A DNA stretch of 64,000 bases from Chinchilla lanigera (GCF_000276665.1 NW_004955417.1:23959161-24023160), one strand, 5' to 3'. Shown: positions 46,549 to 58,389, counted from the stretch's first letter. Made by a program: numbers and translations. Notes: generated from the letters alone by a model not told the origin.

Positions 46549-46615
46549 GAGGCAAACCCAGGACCTCATGCATGCTAAACACATGCTCTACCACTGATCT
46601 ATACCCCCGACTCCT
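46549..46615 (-). repeat. ID-like element (antisense)
   Basis: AACCCAGGACCTCATGCATG, CATGCTCTACCACTGATCTA and CCCCGACTCC are the antisense ID order. Confidence 0.7.
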
Positions 46616-46705
46616 TGTTTGAGTTTGGGTTTTTGGTTATTGCAAATATCTTTCCCTTCATTACTTTCTTTCCTCCATCTATGCTTTGATTTTGTTTTCA
46701 TTTTA

Positions 46706-46782
46706 GGCACTGGATTGAACTTAGGCCAGGGCTTTGCACACTTAGGCCAGGGCTCTTTACAATGAGCTGCATCCCCAGCCCC
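46706..46782 (-). repeat. ID-like element (antisense) with an internal 21-bp duplication
   Basis: GGCACTGGATTGAAC starts the antisense ID. ACTTAGGCCAGGGCT occurs at 46719-46733 and 46740-46754, 21 bases apart. It ends TGAGCTGCATCCCCAGCCCC. Confidence 0.72.
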
Positions 46783-46789
46783 CTCCAGC

Positions 46790-47520
46790 TGCTTTCCCCT
46801 TGCTTCAGTAACCTGGACAGCAATCCTACAGGACCAGTGTCCTGTTCAACGCTCTCTGCACAGGTTTCTCTTGAGCTTCCTTCAAGCACACCGTGCGGGA
46901 ATGTGAAAGGAAGCAGCAGTGTCCATCCAGATGGGGGAACACAGACGATCTGATCTGCGCACACCACCCTACATTCCTCACTTCCCTCCTCGGAGCAACT
47001 GCAGCTTCCTCAGAGGCGCTCCGCACTCTGCCTGGTCTGTACTGTTACATCTCTTCCATCAAAAAATAAGCTCCAAGCCTAAGAAAATGTCTGCAAGTGG
47101 AACAAACTGTCCCTGTGTGCTCAGGAGAGCAGCAATCATTCACACGAGTTCTGTCAGCTGAGCCACTGAATTTCCACCAGTGTAGACTCAGGCCCAAGCC
47201 CAGAGCCATGTTAGTGCTCTAAGCCTCAAGTCCCTGAATGGATATGCTTCAGAGGCATATTACTGCAGGCTACTTAGTTTCCATGCAAACCAAGCAAAGC
47301 AGGTAGAAAGAACTAGGAAAGGTGCACACACGTGTTGCTGCAAGTTTTAAAATTACCAGACCACCTTTAAACATCACCTACTTTACTGCACATTTGTTAT
47401 CCACGTTAGAAAATGGCCTAAAGGATCTGTGTGCAGCACTCCACAACTTGACCATTAAAAACGAGTTCCGGGATGAATGAATGTAAAAGAGTTGGTCTGT
47501 CTCCTCTAGGAAGGCATCAG
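46790..47520. other. Unique sequence, no gene recognised
   Basis: Short frames on both strands, none with a domain. No repeat recognised. Confidence 0.35.
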
Positions 47521-47524
47521 GAAG

Positions 47525-47760
47525 AGGTTAGCATCCAGACTTTGAAACCATATAGCCCTGGTTACAACCCCCATAAACAAAGTAGGATGACTTGGGCAAA
47601 TTATGGCTGCACTTGATTTATCCACTGAAAATCCAGCACCTAATGTGTCCAAGACATGTTTCTAGACATGAGGGACACAGTAATGAATAAAACAGATAAA
47701 GCTCCTACACTATGGGTAGGGGTGGCAGTAGTAGCTGTCTCATAGACTAGTATCAGGATT
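47525..47760 (+). repeat. MIR fragment followed by an ancient unassigned repeat
   Basis: TTGAAACCATATAGCCCTGG and AGTAGGATGACTTGGGCAAA suggest a MIR. From about 47640, AAGACATGTTTCTAGACATG, AGTAATGAATAAAACAGATA and AAGCTCCTACACTATGG resemble a common old mammalian repeat that I cannot name. Confidence 0.4.
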
Positions 47761-47789
47761 CTGTGCCAATTATTACCAGTTAAGTCTTT

Positions 47790-49050
47790 AGTATGGTGTC
47801 TTGGAACATAAATCATGTTCATCAATAAACAGGAGCATTATTCGAAGCAGGATGTCAACTCACATAAGCTACAGAACATATGCAGGGTTTATTTTAAAAG
47901 AGAAATGGGTGGTCACAGACAGAGAGACAGAGACAGACAGAAACATACTGGGCAAAGCTGTCACGCCACTAAATCATGGGTTGGACTAGCAGATCTGGCC
48001 AGCTTTGTAGCTGTGGCTCCTTCTTCTTCTGTCTCTCTCTCTCTCTGCCAGCTTTGGAGATGCAGCTCCTTCTCCCCCTCCCCCTTCCCCCCTGTCTCTA
48101 TCTCTCACCCCTTTGGCCTGCTGAAGAATTTACTTCCTGATCAAGGTTGGGGAAAACCACATGGCCTTTGATACTCAGAACACAAGGATGGATTGCAAAA
48201 AAATCTAGCTGTGCTTCTTGCCTCATAGAACATTAACAGGGCAGCAGCAAAGGAGCGAAACATACAGGATGTGCCCAAATCCACCGTTCTTTCCTTCCAG
48301 GATGGCTCCACCATGCTGCTCCTCTTAACATAGCTTGCCTTCCCCATCACCGTACACACCTGATGCACGCACATCCTCCTCCGTAAATACCAAGTCCACC
48401 CAACACTACATCTGAAGCCTTGCTGAACTCAGATAAACTTAAGGTTTCACTCACCTCTGTATCCTAAACACTCAACATAGTCCACACTGATGGAATTATT
48501 TTCACTTGTTACATATCCACTCTGTCTTTCAACTACCATGCCTATACCCCCAACACTGAATTTAGGACAGGAGGCATGCTTCAAATATTCCTCTCACTCC
48601 CTTACTCAGAATCAGATCCAATGTACATGGCCACAAACCCAGTAGCTCCAGTAGCTGTTCTGTGAAACTTCCACCCCATGGGGAAATTCTTCTCACTTCT
48701 TCTTCCTCACCTCTTTTTTCACCAAATCAGCCTCACTGCCCACAGCTGAGATCCCAGGCACACAGAGCAGTGGCGTGGGGCATGTTTTCATGAATAAATA
48801 AATCATCCTCACTTTTCAGCTCTTTGAAGTGTGAAGCAAAACCAAATGCTTAAAACTATGACAGTTACCGCTAAGTTCTACCCCCTAGAACACTGCCCTG
48901 GCGATATGGTGCCCTGTCTGAACAGCAAGGAGACACTTTATCCACCAAAGATCAAGTTAATGCCTGTAAGGAACAGGGCAGACTTATTCCCAGGAAAGAG
49001 ATCTACCAAGCTAAGATAAACTGTGCTCACAAAGCCCTGTACAGATCTCT
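47790..49050. other. Unique sequence with a short pyrimidine-rich run
   Basis: CTTCTTCTTCTGTCTCTCTC and related runs lie at about 48018-48112. No gene recognised. Confidence 0.4.
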
Positions 49051-49054
49051 CTCC

Positions 49055-49335
49055 TGAAGCTCCACACACTGGCGGCACCTGATACGACTCTTCTCACACT
49101 TGTTTCCCTCGGCACCTTTACACCTGTCTCACGAGCTCTTGTTTATTAATGACTGGCTCAGCATCGCGCCTGCTATTTCTCATATAGGCAGATGTGTCAC
49201 TTTCTGTCCCAGCTCCACTGCAAGTCCCACTGTGACTGAAATCCCCTCTGTGGTCGCAACACCACACACAACATGAACACACAGCAAGTGTTTGACAAAT
49301 GCTCCATGCATTTCCTTTCCAGAAAAGAAGCCGTG
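49055..49335 (+). repeat. L2-like LINE 3' end
   Basis: CACCTTTACACCTGTCTCAC, CCACTGCAAGTCCCACTGTG and the closing AGCAAGTGTTTGACAAATGC are the order of an L2 3' tail. Confidence 0.5.
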
Positions 49336-49807
49336 GGGAAAAGAGGAGTCCATATCTATGTCCTCAAAACAGGTAAAAGTTTAACTCAAATACAGAAAGT
49401 AAAACAAAATTACCAAGAAAAACATTCCTGAGAAAAAACAACACTGGCCATGTGCAGCCTTCCATAAGCTTATTTTTCACTAGTCTGTTAAAAGTCAATA
49501 TCTACCTTGGCTACCTCTGTTCATGTGCAGAGCTGTGATCCTAAACGTCCTTCACAAAACTTTTGCTCTGCTGGTCTCTCTTTCCCCTTAAGAGACTGCC
49601 AATTACACACCAAGATTATTGTGTAATACAGACTGAAATGGGTATTTCTCCTCTAGTTAACACTTTCTGTATTCTTCGTATGTCTCAGCACTATGTAAAA
49701 CTGTATCACTGAACAGCAAAATAGTCCCGTGAAGCTGGATGTTCCATTAATCCCATTTTAACAATTGCTAAAATAGCGATCACAGAGGGTAAGCTACAAG
49801 CCTGGGT

Positions 49808-49995
49808 CAGAAAGCTATAGCCTGAGGATCAGCCTCAGCCAATGGCATGGTTTTGTAAACAAAAGTTTGATTGCAACACAGCCACAATGCATTTATTTAC
49901 GGACTGTCTAGGGCCGCTGTGCAGTTGCAACAGACAGATAAAGCCTAAAATATTCACTATCTGGCACTTCCCAGAAAAGGTTTGCGAATCCCTGG
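49808..49995 (-). mobile_element. MER20-like hAT-Charlie element (antisense)
   Basis: TTTTGTAAACAAAAGTTTGA, AGCCTAAAATATTCACTATC, TGGCACTTCCCAGAAAAGG and the closing TTTGCGAATCCCTGG reproduce the MER20 order in antisense. Non-coding. Confidence 0.75.
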
Positions 49996-50387
49996 TCCAT
50001 CCTACACTGGCAAAACAAAACACAAGTAGCAGCAACCTCCTAAGAGGCTTACACACATCTCCACAAAGTACAGAACTTGCAACAAGACAAAAACTTCTAC
50101 TTGACCTTAAAAACCTAGAGGCGAACATTCCTTCTGAGTCATCTACCTTCTGTTGCTGACTTCGAAGCTGAGCCTGGCATCAGTAAATGCCCCGTTCCTC
50201 TAACTCCCACTTAGAAATACGTAGGCTCAGGATATTCGAAATATTTATTGCTTACAGAACTGTCTGGTAAGAAAGAAACTGCCCCATAGGTCAAAGAGCA
50301 GTAGAAGACTGATCAATTTCCGATGTGAGGTATTAGCCTAAGACCTATGCAAACTAGAAGAAGTACAAGGCACATATGGGATAGAGA

Positions 50388-50500
50388 GGGGGCTGGGGAT
50401 TTAGCTCAGCGGCAAAAGCGCCTGCCTGGCAAGCGTAAGGTCGTCAGTTCGGTTCCTGGTACCGGAGGAAAAAAAAAAAAAAAACCAAAAAAAAAAAAAT
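50388..50500 (+). repeat. ID element with target-site duplication
   Basis: GGGGCTGGGGATTTAGCTC, CAGCGGCAAAAGCGCCTGCC and GTTCGGTTCCTGGTACC define it. The tail is two A-runs split by CC. Flanks GGGATAGAGAGG (50378-50389) and GGGACAGAGAGG (50503-50514) match at 11 of 12 bases. It shares the GGATTTAGCTCAGCGGCAAA variant with the gap-truncated copy at 76. Confidence 0.95.
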
Positions 50501-50514
50501 AAGGGACAGAGAGG

Positions 50515-51405
50515 ATGGTCATTGTCATGGTGTGGGATGCTGCCTTCACGGACACTCAAACCACTGGAAATTAGACAGAGGGAGATTCTACATGCTTGCC
50601 AAATGTGTAATCACATATGAGCAGGGTAACAGGGAATGTGACACCGCCTCACCTGCAAGAGGTGCACCCCCTAATCCATCCTCCTCCTCCTTTCCACAAT
50701 CAGCCTCTTCTCTTGTGTTGTCCATCTGTGAAGGTCACTACCAAGATGGGCAGCCTGTCACCCTCTGATCCCAAGCACCATACATCAACAGCATCTGTGC
50801 ATCTGAGTCCTTGCACCAAATGTCTTTCCCCTTTCTATGACCTTCAAGCTATGAACACCACTCTCTGACCAACATGTGTTTGCTTGTTTGTTTATTTCAT
50901 TTTGGGATTTTCTTTTGATTGGGGGGTTGGTTTTTGTTGTTGTTGTTGTGGGCCTAACCAGTCTTGGGATCCACGGCTTCTTGCCCCAGCTCCTGCTGGG
51001 CCCTAGGTCACCTTCCAAGACTGACTCAGGTTTCTCATTAACATACGTCTATGGCTCTTCACTTCCTTATCAAATTAAAGAAAAGCCACGGCCCTTGACT
51101 TCAGGGAACAGCAAAGTTGCCAGCATGAAGCCAACTGCAGAGCTTAAAGCTGGGCGGGGCCAGCTCTGTCACTGCACAAGCACTAACTCTAACGTCGCCA
51201 CTGTGCAGCTGGCCCGTCCACTGTGCCAGAGGCCGTGGAACTGGCCCGGGTGCTGTGAGGAGGGGGTGTTGGGGCATGACCTCCAGGCCAGCAAGGCCAC
51301 ATTCCAACACTACTCACTTCCTCTCCACCTCTGCCAACTCGGAATCCCTTCATCCTCTGTACACCCCTGAAATGACTTACAGAAAATGAAACCTACAATT
51401 ACATT
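50515..51405. other. Unique sequence, no gene recognised
   Basis: The frame at 50876-51370 (164 residues) begins in a GTT repeat (about 50928-50950) and has no recognised domain. I treat it as chance. Confidence 0.35.
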
Positions 51406-51822
51406 TAGATACTTTCCTTCCAAAACTGAAATCTCCTGGAGGGTAGTGGTCTAGTTTTATGAATCTGTAAACCTCCTCAAATACCCAACCTGGTAGCCAG
51501 CTGGAGTTCAAAGAACAAAAGGATATTCCCTCCTCCAGGAAGTATAATGGGGGAATGAAAAAGAAAAGATCTCTCAGAAAATCCATCAACAGAATACCCC
51601 CAAGAGGTCTTTCTTTGTGGTTTGTTTGTACCCCAACATACAGCCACCAGGACTTCCTGAAAATAATTTTGAAGAAACAAAGACCATGAAAAATTAGCTG
51701 CCAGATTTGGAATGGTGCGTTTCTATGAAGGAGGGGTTAGAACTAAAGGAATGGCCACATAGAGCAACCAGATTTCCTAAGGAGAGTAATTCATTTCACT
51801 CCGAAAATGGAGAAAAGCAAAC

Positions 51823-51965
51823 CTCCACACTGGCTGTACGTTAGAATTGCCTGGGGATTTTTTAAAAATTCCTATGCCTGGGCCAATCTCACGCTAACTG
51901 AATTCAACTCCCTGGGAGCGGGCTCAGGCACCCGGGCTTTCTCAAACTGCCCAAGTGGCCCCAGT
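51823..51965 (+). mobile_element. MER5A-like hAT-Charlie fragment
   Basis: GTTAGAATTGCCTGGGGATT, TTAAAAATTCCTATGCCTGG and CTCAGGCACCCGGGC follow the MER5A body. The terminal repeats are lost. Confidence 0.6.
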
Positions 51966-51994
51966 GTGCAGCCCAGAGCAGAGGGAGGAAAGAG

Positions 51995-52235
51995 CCCTGC
52001 CCTGGGATCCAGGCTCCAATGATGACTTGTGAGGCCTTGGACACACAGCCCTGTCCTTCAACCCAAAGCAATCCCTTACTTGCTGTGAGACTTCAGCTTA
52101 GCTTGTGCCCTTGTGAAACGGGCACCATTAATAGTACTTAACCCTCACTGGGTTGTGTTAAGCCCTGGATGAGAACACATCAAAGCTCTTACAACAGTGC
52201 CCAGAACACTGATCGACATGGTAAATGCCAGCTAC
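51995..52235 (+). repeat. MIR SINE, near full length
   Basis: CTGTGAGACTTCAGCTTAGC, CCTTGTGAAACGGGCACCA, AATAGTACTTAACCCTCACT and TCTTACAACAGTGCCCAGAA follow the MIR consensus order from tRNA-like half to tail. Confidence 0.75.
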
Positions 52236-52409
52236 TTTCATCATCAAAGAGACAATGGTTGACAATAAGTACCTCACAAGCTGAGAACTAAATAAAGTAC
52301 TCAATATAGAAAGTACTTACTAAATAGCAGTCTATTTTCTAGCCGTACAATTATTCCCGGAGTCATAATAATCTCCAAATACCTGATTTAAGCCAGGGTC
52401 CTTTAGGAC

Positions 52410-52555
52410 AGAGAAAGCTAGCATCCCCACAACCAAAGATGTCAGATGAAATCCAGGGCATACTTCATTCTAAAATATTATCTGCTATTTATCTGAAATC
52501 CACACTAACCCAGGTGTCCTGGATTTCTCTTTGCTAAATCTGGCAGCCCTATGCT
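52410..52555 (+). mobile_element. MER53-like palindromic DNA transposon fragment
   Basis: ATTATCTGCTATTTATCTGAAATCC, in part, then GTGTCCTGGATTTCTCTTTG and CTAAATCTGGCAGCCCTA match the right arm of a MER53-type element. A decayed left arm lies at about 52420-52465. Confidence 0.45.
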
Positions 52556-52559
52556 TGCC

Positions 52560-54950
52560 TATCACTCAAATTTAACCTACACTTGAGAAGGGGAAAGTCA
52601 TGTGCCAAATATATTTTTTCAAAAAATCACAATCTATCCCCAGGATCTTGGCCATTGTGTACCCTAAAAGCCAAAAGACAAGTCACTACAACTCACAAGC
52701 AACTAGCCAGCTCCCGACACAAGTCAAAGCATTGTGCAGATGAACAAAACTCAAGAGGAAACTATTCAAAGGCCGAGAGCAAGAGGGAAGAAGGCTTTCC
52801 TCACTGACCCCCCATTTCACAGTCCCTTGGCAGATACATAAATCAAGTGAGTGACAGATCTAACCAAAAACACTTGCCTCCCGATGCAACACGCTCCAGC
52901 TATCCCACAAGGCAAAAGCTCGGCTATAAATTACTTACCCCATACAAGCTGCAATGCCAAAGCCCAAAGCTCCATCAGAGGCTCTGAGAGTCCTGCACCA
53001 TGCAGATCTCTAAGGCATAGCCCACTTCTTCTGTTTTTCATTTTGCCTTAACCCACCCCTTCCAAAGAGAACCCCAACTTGATCTGACCTTTGTCAAAGT
53101 ACTATTTTTTCTCACTAGAAGAAATGCAACAAAAAAAGACCTATCAGAAAAACAACTTTTTTGAAACTCATTTCACAAAGTGTTTATTTTGAATTCCCAG
53201 AACAAGATCACTGGAGAAACATTAAATTCTGAACTAAGTCTACTATCATATCGGTGCGTGTGTAAGAAACTGAAGATTTAAAACACCGCCAAAGACACTG
53301 AGACGCGTTAAGAGCCAATGACTCAGCTGCTTCTGTAAGAGTTGAATTAAATCAGCCTCTCGATTGCTCATTGATTATCACAAACAGCGAAAGCTCTCCT
53401 ACAAAGACATGTTTTCCAGTTCGCTTGGCTAATCCCTTCTGAACAAGGATGCAAGGACTGAATATTATTTATCCAGTGGCCAACCACACAAATTAATCAC
53501 ACTCAAGCACCACGCTGGCAGCCAAACACAATCTATAAAATAATTCCACACTATCACCAGAAGCCAATAACAAGCACTACACCTCTGTTTTCCACTCCCT
53601 CACACCCTCCAAAAAAGGAACTCCTACTTGTAAAAGGTCGGACATGACACCTCCACTCATTTATAGCCAACTAGCCTGGACCGTAGGTCACGTCGAAATA
53701 CACTTTTTAAAAGAGAAGAACAGTAAGGTAGTAGATTCTTTTAACAGCAAGAAGAGTAAAAGGCCAGGTGGTCACACCCTGCATCAACTTGCGCAAGATT
53801 AACATCAGAATCTAGATTGTACTGATCACATAGCACTGGCCTCGCCCTCCACTTCCTAAGGCGTGCATATCCTAGTATGTGAAGTGGGCCAAGTTACTTC
53901 TTCCAATACACAGTAGAAACTAACACACTGGGTATCAAAGCAGCAGATTCAGACAGCAACCCCCAGGGCCCAGAAGCAAGCTGTGGGCACGGTTCCAACT
54001 TCACAAGGTGGCTCACAATACATGGAAAAGACGGGCACAAAGGGAACGGGGGCCAGGAGGACAAGAAGTGGCCCATTCATGCTACCCTGCGTCCCCAGCA
54101 CAGTCTGTCTGAATGGTGCTCTTATGAAGCTGCCAGCTTTGAAAATAAAAAAGAAGGGGAAAAAAATATGTGTAACTTAAGTCAGAAAGAAGGGAGGTCT
54201 GTTTGCTGTTGTTGCTGAGGAACAGGGGTCCATGCCAGCGAGACTGCATCTTCACGTGGGGAAGCTTTTCATTTCTTCCCGGCCAGTGGACTCGCAGTTT
54301 AGCAATGAAGCACGCTGGCTTAAAAAGAACTGCAAACACAGCTCGGAGGTGGGGCAGCCAAGCTTTCCTCGGAAACACAGCCTGCACAGAGCTGAGAGGG
54401 CACAGGTGTCCTTTCTGCAGATGTCTGTGACCCGCCGAACACTCACGGAGCCTTCCCTCTGAAGTTCCGCCAAGTGGCCACTGCCCAGCATGCTCTTCTG
54501 TCATTCAAGGACAAGACCGGGTCTATAAACCCGTCACCTCCAGGTAAATGACATTTTGCTACCCTGGAGCTGAACATCACCAATTCTGTGGTTCAAAGAA
54601 AACAAGTGAAGGAAAGAAGAGGGAGAGCGTGAGACATGAGTTTCTACCACAGCAGCAACTGTCGGGGTTGGGAAAGAGAACTGTTTGCTCCAGCTCTGTT
54701 TGAACAGGTGACCTAGGCAAGAAAATAAAGTTGAGCTATCTGGAACCTGAAAATGGAGATCCAAGTATGGACTGGGGCCCCCTGGCAGATGTTCTGTGCG
54801 TGCTCTTTTGTTCATTATTGCTTTTTATCCTCACCAAAACCTTCAAGGAGGGAAACAACCTGACACGGGGGCATAGCTTGGGCTCCCCACAGCCTCACTG
54901 TAAAAGCTGCATGCTCATTCTGCTTCCCGGTTCCCAGTTCCCATCGGCCT
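52560..54950. other. Repeat-poor unique block; possible conserved non-coding sequence
   Basis: No interspersed repeat recognised over about 2.4 kb. Frames up to 140 residues (54082-54504 minus) overlap plus-strand frames and show no domain. The segment from about 53090 to 53620 reads like conserved non-coding DNA, with well-mixed composition and no repeat structure. Confidence 0.4.
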
Positions 54951-54956
54951 CCACTC

Positions 54957-55232
54957 CAGGGGTCAGCAAACTTTTCTGTGGGGAGTCAGAGAGCTTATGG
55001 TCTGTGTTGCAAAAACCGACTGCGCAACCATCCTTGGCCAGCAGTCAGAGAGGAAACGTCAATGAACAGGAGCGGCTGGGTTCCAGTTAAATTTTATTTA
55101 TGGACAGCGACATTCGAATTTCACAGAATATTAGTCTTCTTTCGACTCTTTTCAAACCATTTAAAAATCTGAATGTCATTTTTAGGCCTCGGGCCACATA
55201 AAACATGGTGGCCGCGAAGTCAGTTGCCTTCT
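54957..55232 (+). mobile_element. hAT-Charlie element with MER20-type terminal repeat
   Basis: It begins CAGGGGTCAGCAAACTTTTC, the terminal repeat of MER20-like elements. TTAAATTTTATTTATGGACA, AATATTAGTCTTCTTTCG and AAACCATTTAAAAATCTGAA lie inside it. It ends near CTCGGGCCACATAAAACATGG and GAAGTCAGTTGCC. Confidence 0.72.
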
Positions 55233-55632
55233 GAGTTTTCCTCATCCGAGTGAATGTCTTGATTAACTTTCAGGGTGTGTAAAGGAGGAGAGAGATTATA
55301 TTGCCTTCAAATACAATGTGAGACTGCCAGCTGTGATAGAGGGGGAAGCCTTCCTGCTCATTTAATAATATCGTCTAACATCATTCCCTCATCATCATGA
55401 CTATTTTCTCTATCACAGCACCCAGAATGAGAACAAAAAAAAAGAATCCCCACTACTAACAGTGGCAGAAAAAGGATAATCCATGTATGCAAACATAGCA
55501 CTGTCTTAAAGTAAATTCCGTTCACATATTGTTGTACCCTTCTGGGATTTTCTTTCTTTCTTTTTTAATCTCTGAATCATCCAATAAATTCAGTGAACAT
55601 GCTGGCCACAATTGTTATTATTCCACAGTTGT

Positions 55633-55656
55633 GGTGAGTGTGTGTGTGCATGTGTG

Positions 55657-55693
<37 letters not shown>
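55633..55693. repeat. (GT)n microsatellite
   Basis: GT units with rare CA/GC interruptions, closing with an uninterrupted run of about 15 units. Confidence 0.97.
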
Positions 55694-55694
<1 letters not shown>

Positions 55695-55699
55695 TCAGG

Positions 55700-56375
55700 C
55701 TAAATAAAGCCATTTAGAAAAATCACAGAAGTAGGGGAGTATTCGATTGGGCAGTGACACACAAAGTAAAGGCAACCAGGCTAGGGAATCAGTGAGATAT
55801 ACAACATTATGAACATCTTTCCAAGTTTGCAATGACAGACTGATTTCCTAATTTTGGAGTAGAGTTAACTTACCAACTAATCAATGTATTTTCTCCCATG
55901 ATTTTTCCTAAACACAGAGCACTGCCCAGTTGCTGTGGGTAAACCAGTCATCTATAAACACTACACTAACGGCATCAGTAAGATCAATCATGCACTAAAT
56001 TGCTCCTGAAAATATACTGTCTCTTCTGGCTTTATTTCTCCACATGGCTGGCCTACAATTTTCTGCAATACATTCCCAGTATAAAGCATAAGTACGCTGT
56101 GAAGGCGGATACAACCTTGCCATTGACCTTTGGAAAAGGGGGTTATCACACTGCATGCTTCCAAAAAAGGAAAGGTAGACACAGGTGTGGGAGGTTTTCT
56201 GAGTGTCAAAGATACCTTTGCGGGTGACAGGTAAGCTAGACTTAGAAGCTGAGGGTCCTGGCCATCTCAACGTCTCTCTCCATTAGGGTCATCTGTGAAT
56301 CAGCAGGCCAACCCATAATTACCATTTGCCAACCTTTAATAATAGGAATGGGAGTACTAGTGAACATGATTAGAC
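55700..56375. other. Unassigned sequence, no gene recognised
   Basis: Short overlapping frames on both strands at 55988-56270; no domain and no repeat recognised. Confidence 0.35.
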
Positions 56376-56377
56376 CG

Positions 56378-56796
56378 TGTTATGGCTTGTACCTAGATGT
56401 CCCCTCAAAGCCTCATGCACTCACAGATCGCAGTTTTGGAGAATGACTGGATCATGGGTATGTGATACCAGATGAGCCCACTGACCAGTTTAGCATAGTT
56501 CTGGGTATGGACTCAAGAGGGAAGACCCACTCTGGGTGTACTGGCACCAGCCAATAGACTTGTGGCCTGGATGGAATAAAAAAGGAAAGAAGAAAAGCTC
56601 ACGGTTTCTTGTCTGCCCTGTCATGGACTGTCGCTCCTCTGCCTTGCTCCTCCACCATGCAGGGCCATTCCACCCTGCTTTGGAGCCACCTGACTATGGA
56701 CTGAAACCTCTATAAACTAAAATAAGCTAAAATAAACCTTTACACCTTTAAATGGTGGGTGTCACGTATTTTACCCCAGCAATAAGAACATAATCA
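56378..56796 (+). mobile_element. Full-length rodent MaLR-type LTR (ORR1/MTE-like)
   Basis: It starts TGTTATGGCTTGTACC and ends AACATAATCA. AATAAACCTTTACACCTTTA (poly(A) signal at 56731) and GTATTTTACCCCAGCAATAA are typical 3' features of rodent MaLR LTRs. AGACC lies just outside both ends (56372-56376 and 56797-56801) as a probable 5-bp target-site duplication, offset by one base on the left. About 419 bases; solo LTR. Confidence 0.78.
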
Positions 56797-56799
56797 AGA

Positions 56800-57525
56800 C
56801 CACTTCCGAGAATGTAGAGGTTAAGGTACCACAAAGCACTGGAAACAGGCAATAGGATGGGTTGTTATCTTTTAGGAATCAGATAAAAATATTGAGGAAA
56901 AATTGTTCAAGAAAATGCTCAAGTCATCTCATAATATTTATAGTCTGATTTTTTAAAAAAACCTTTGCACTTTTTTCAGTCAACAGATTGGGATGACAAG
57001 GTATGATGAATAAACATGTTGCATCTATTTCAATGTGTATTATTCTCTCTCCTTTTTTAGTCCCTTCTATTTGTATCATTTATCTCATTTGGCCCGAAAC
57101 CCGGTAAATATAGCAAAAACATCCACTGAACCTGAATTGCAGGTAGGATTGTACTACTTTTAAGACAACTGGGGTAATACTGGCATCACATCCACAGAAT
57201 GATGTGCACAAGGTCACAGGACAAGCTCCAAGTCTTAGAGGCTAAAACAAAAATTCTTTTAATCTTTAAACCCTATTTAATACTCCTTAAGAGAATTTAT
57301 GAACCAAATGATTCTCACCATATTTCGGAACATTTCAAATAATAGTCCCAAGCAGTTTGGCTTAAGAAAAGTTAATGATAAGAAGCAAATGCTATCAAAC
57401 AGCCTCTGCTTACGATAGAGCAGGCCCATCTGTCTGCAGTGAAGACAACAGAAGGGACAGCTCAGAAATAATCTGCCTCCCCCAGCACACCAGGGATCCA
57501 GTACCAGGGTGGGGATCCTCCTCTG
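56800..57525. other. Unassigned AT-rich sequence, no gene recognised
   Basis: Short frames only; no repeat recognised. Confidence 0.35.
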
Positions 57526-57692
57526 TTTTTTGTGTTTTGTTTTGTTGTTTTAGTTTTGAGACAGAGTTTCAGCTGTGTAGTGCAGGTTAGTCTTGAACTC
57601 ATGATGTAGCCCAGGCTGGCCTTGAACTCATGGCAGTTCTCGTGCCTCGGCCTCCTGACTGCTGGGATTACAGGCGTGCGCCACCATGTCTA
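57526..57692 (-). repeat. B1 SINE with internal 29-bp duplication (antisense)
   Basis: TTTTGAGACAGAGTTTCAGC through GGGATTACAGGCGTGCGCCACC. CAGG-TAG at 57583 and CAGGCTGG at 57612 are 29 bases apart, giving the duplication. A TTTTGTTTTGTTG tail is present. Confidence 0.93.
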
Positions 57693-57699
57693 GTTTGGG

Positions 57700-58385
57700 G
57701 GACCCTTCTCTTCACTGAGGACACAATGAGGCCAACTGGCACTCTCGACATTGAGAAGCCAACGCTTCCATCACTCTGCCAGTCGGCACTGGCCTCACCA
57801 CTGCCAGGGTGGTGGGGAAGAGATTTTAATGTGTTGAAGCTGGATCCCTCATGACATCTCCTAAGTAGCCTCTAAAACAAGCACATAGTTTGGGTTAGAA
57901 AACGGTCAGGGTGTGGCTATAACAAAGATCTGGGGGCCACTGAGTCTGCTGGAATGGAGACCCACTCTCAACTCTTCTATGGTCTGTGGTCCTCGTGCAG
58001 TGCTGAGCACAGGGAAATTTCCCTCCGGCCAGCTCCTCCATAGCACACCGGCACTCAATTCAGTAACAGCCACTTCATGCCCTCAGAATTATTTTGTGTC
58101 TGCTCAAAGAGACTTCGCTCTTACATCTAACATGAGGATCTTTCAGTGGGCGCAAGGAAGAAGAACTGGCTCAGGGACGAGGTATCATTTCCCACATTTA
58201 TCTTTCAATATCCTCCTTTCAGAATAATTTTTTAACAGGTCTTTTCAAGAGATGGGTACTTCAGAAATCAACTCAAGAGAGCTGGAAGCACGAAGTCTCC
58301 TTTTGCTTCCCATGGGCTGCTTTCAAAGTCTTCTGAATAAAGAAGCGCATGGCCATTTGAACAGTGGATCCTGTCAGTTACAGTT
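57700..58385. other. Unique sequence, no gene recognised
   Basis: The frame at 57913-58227 (104 residues) has no recognised domain. No repeat recognised. Confidence 0.4.
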
Positions 58386-58389
58386 TAAC

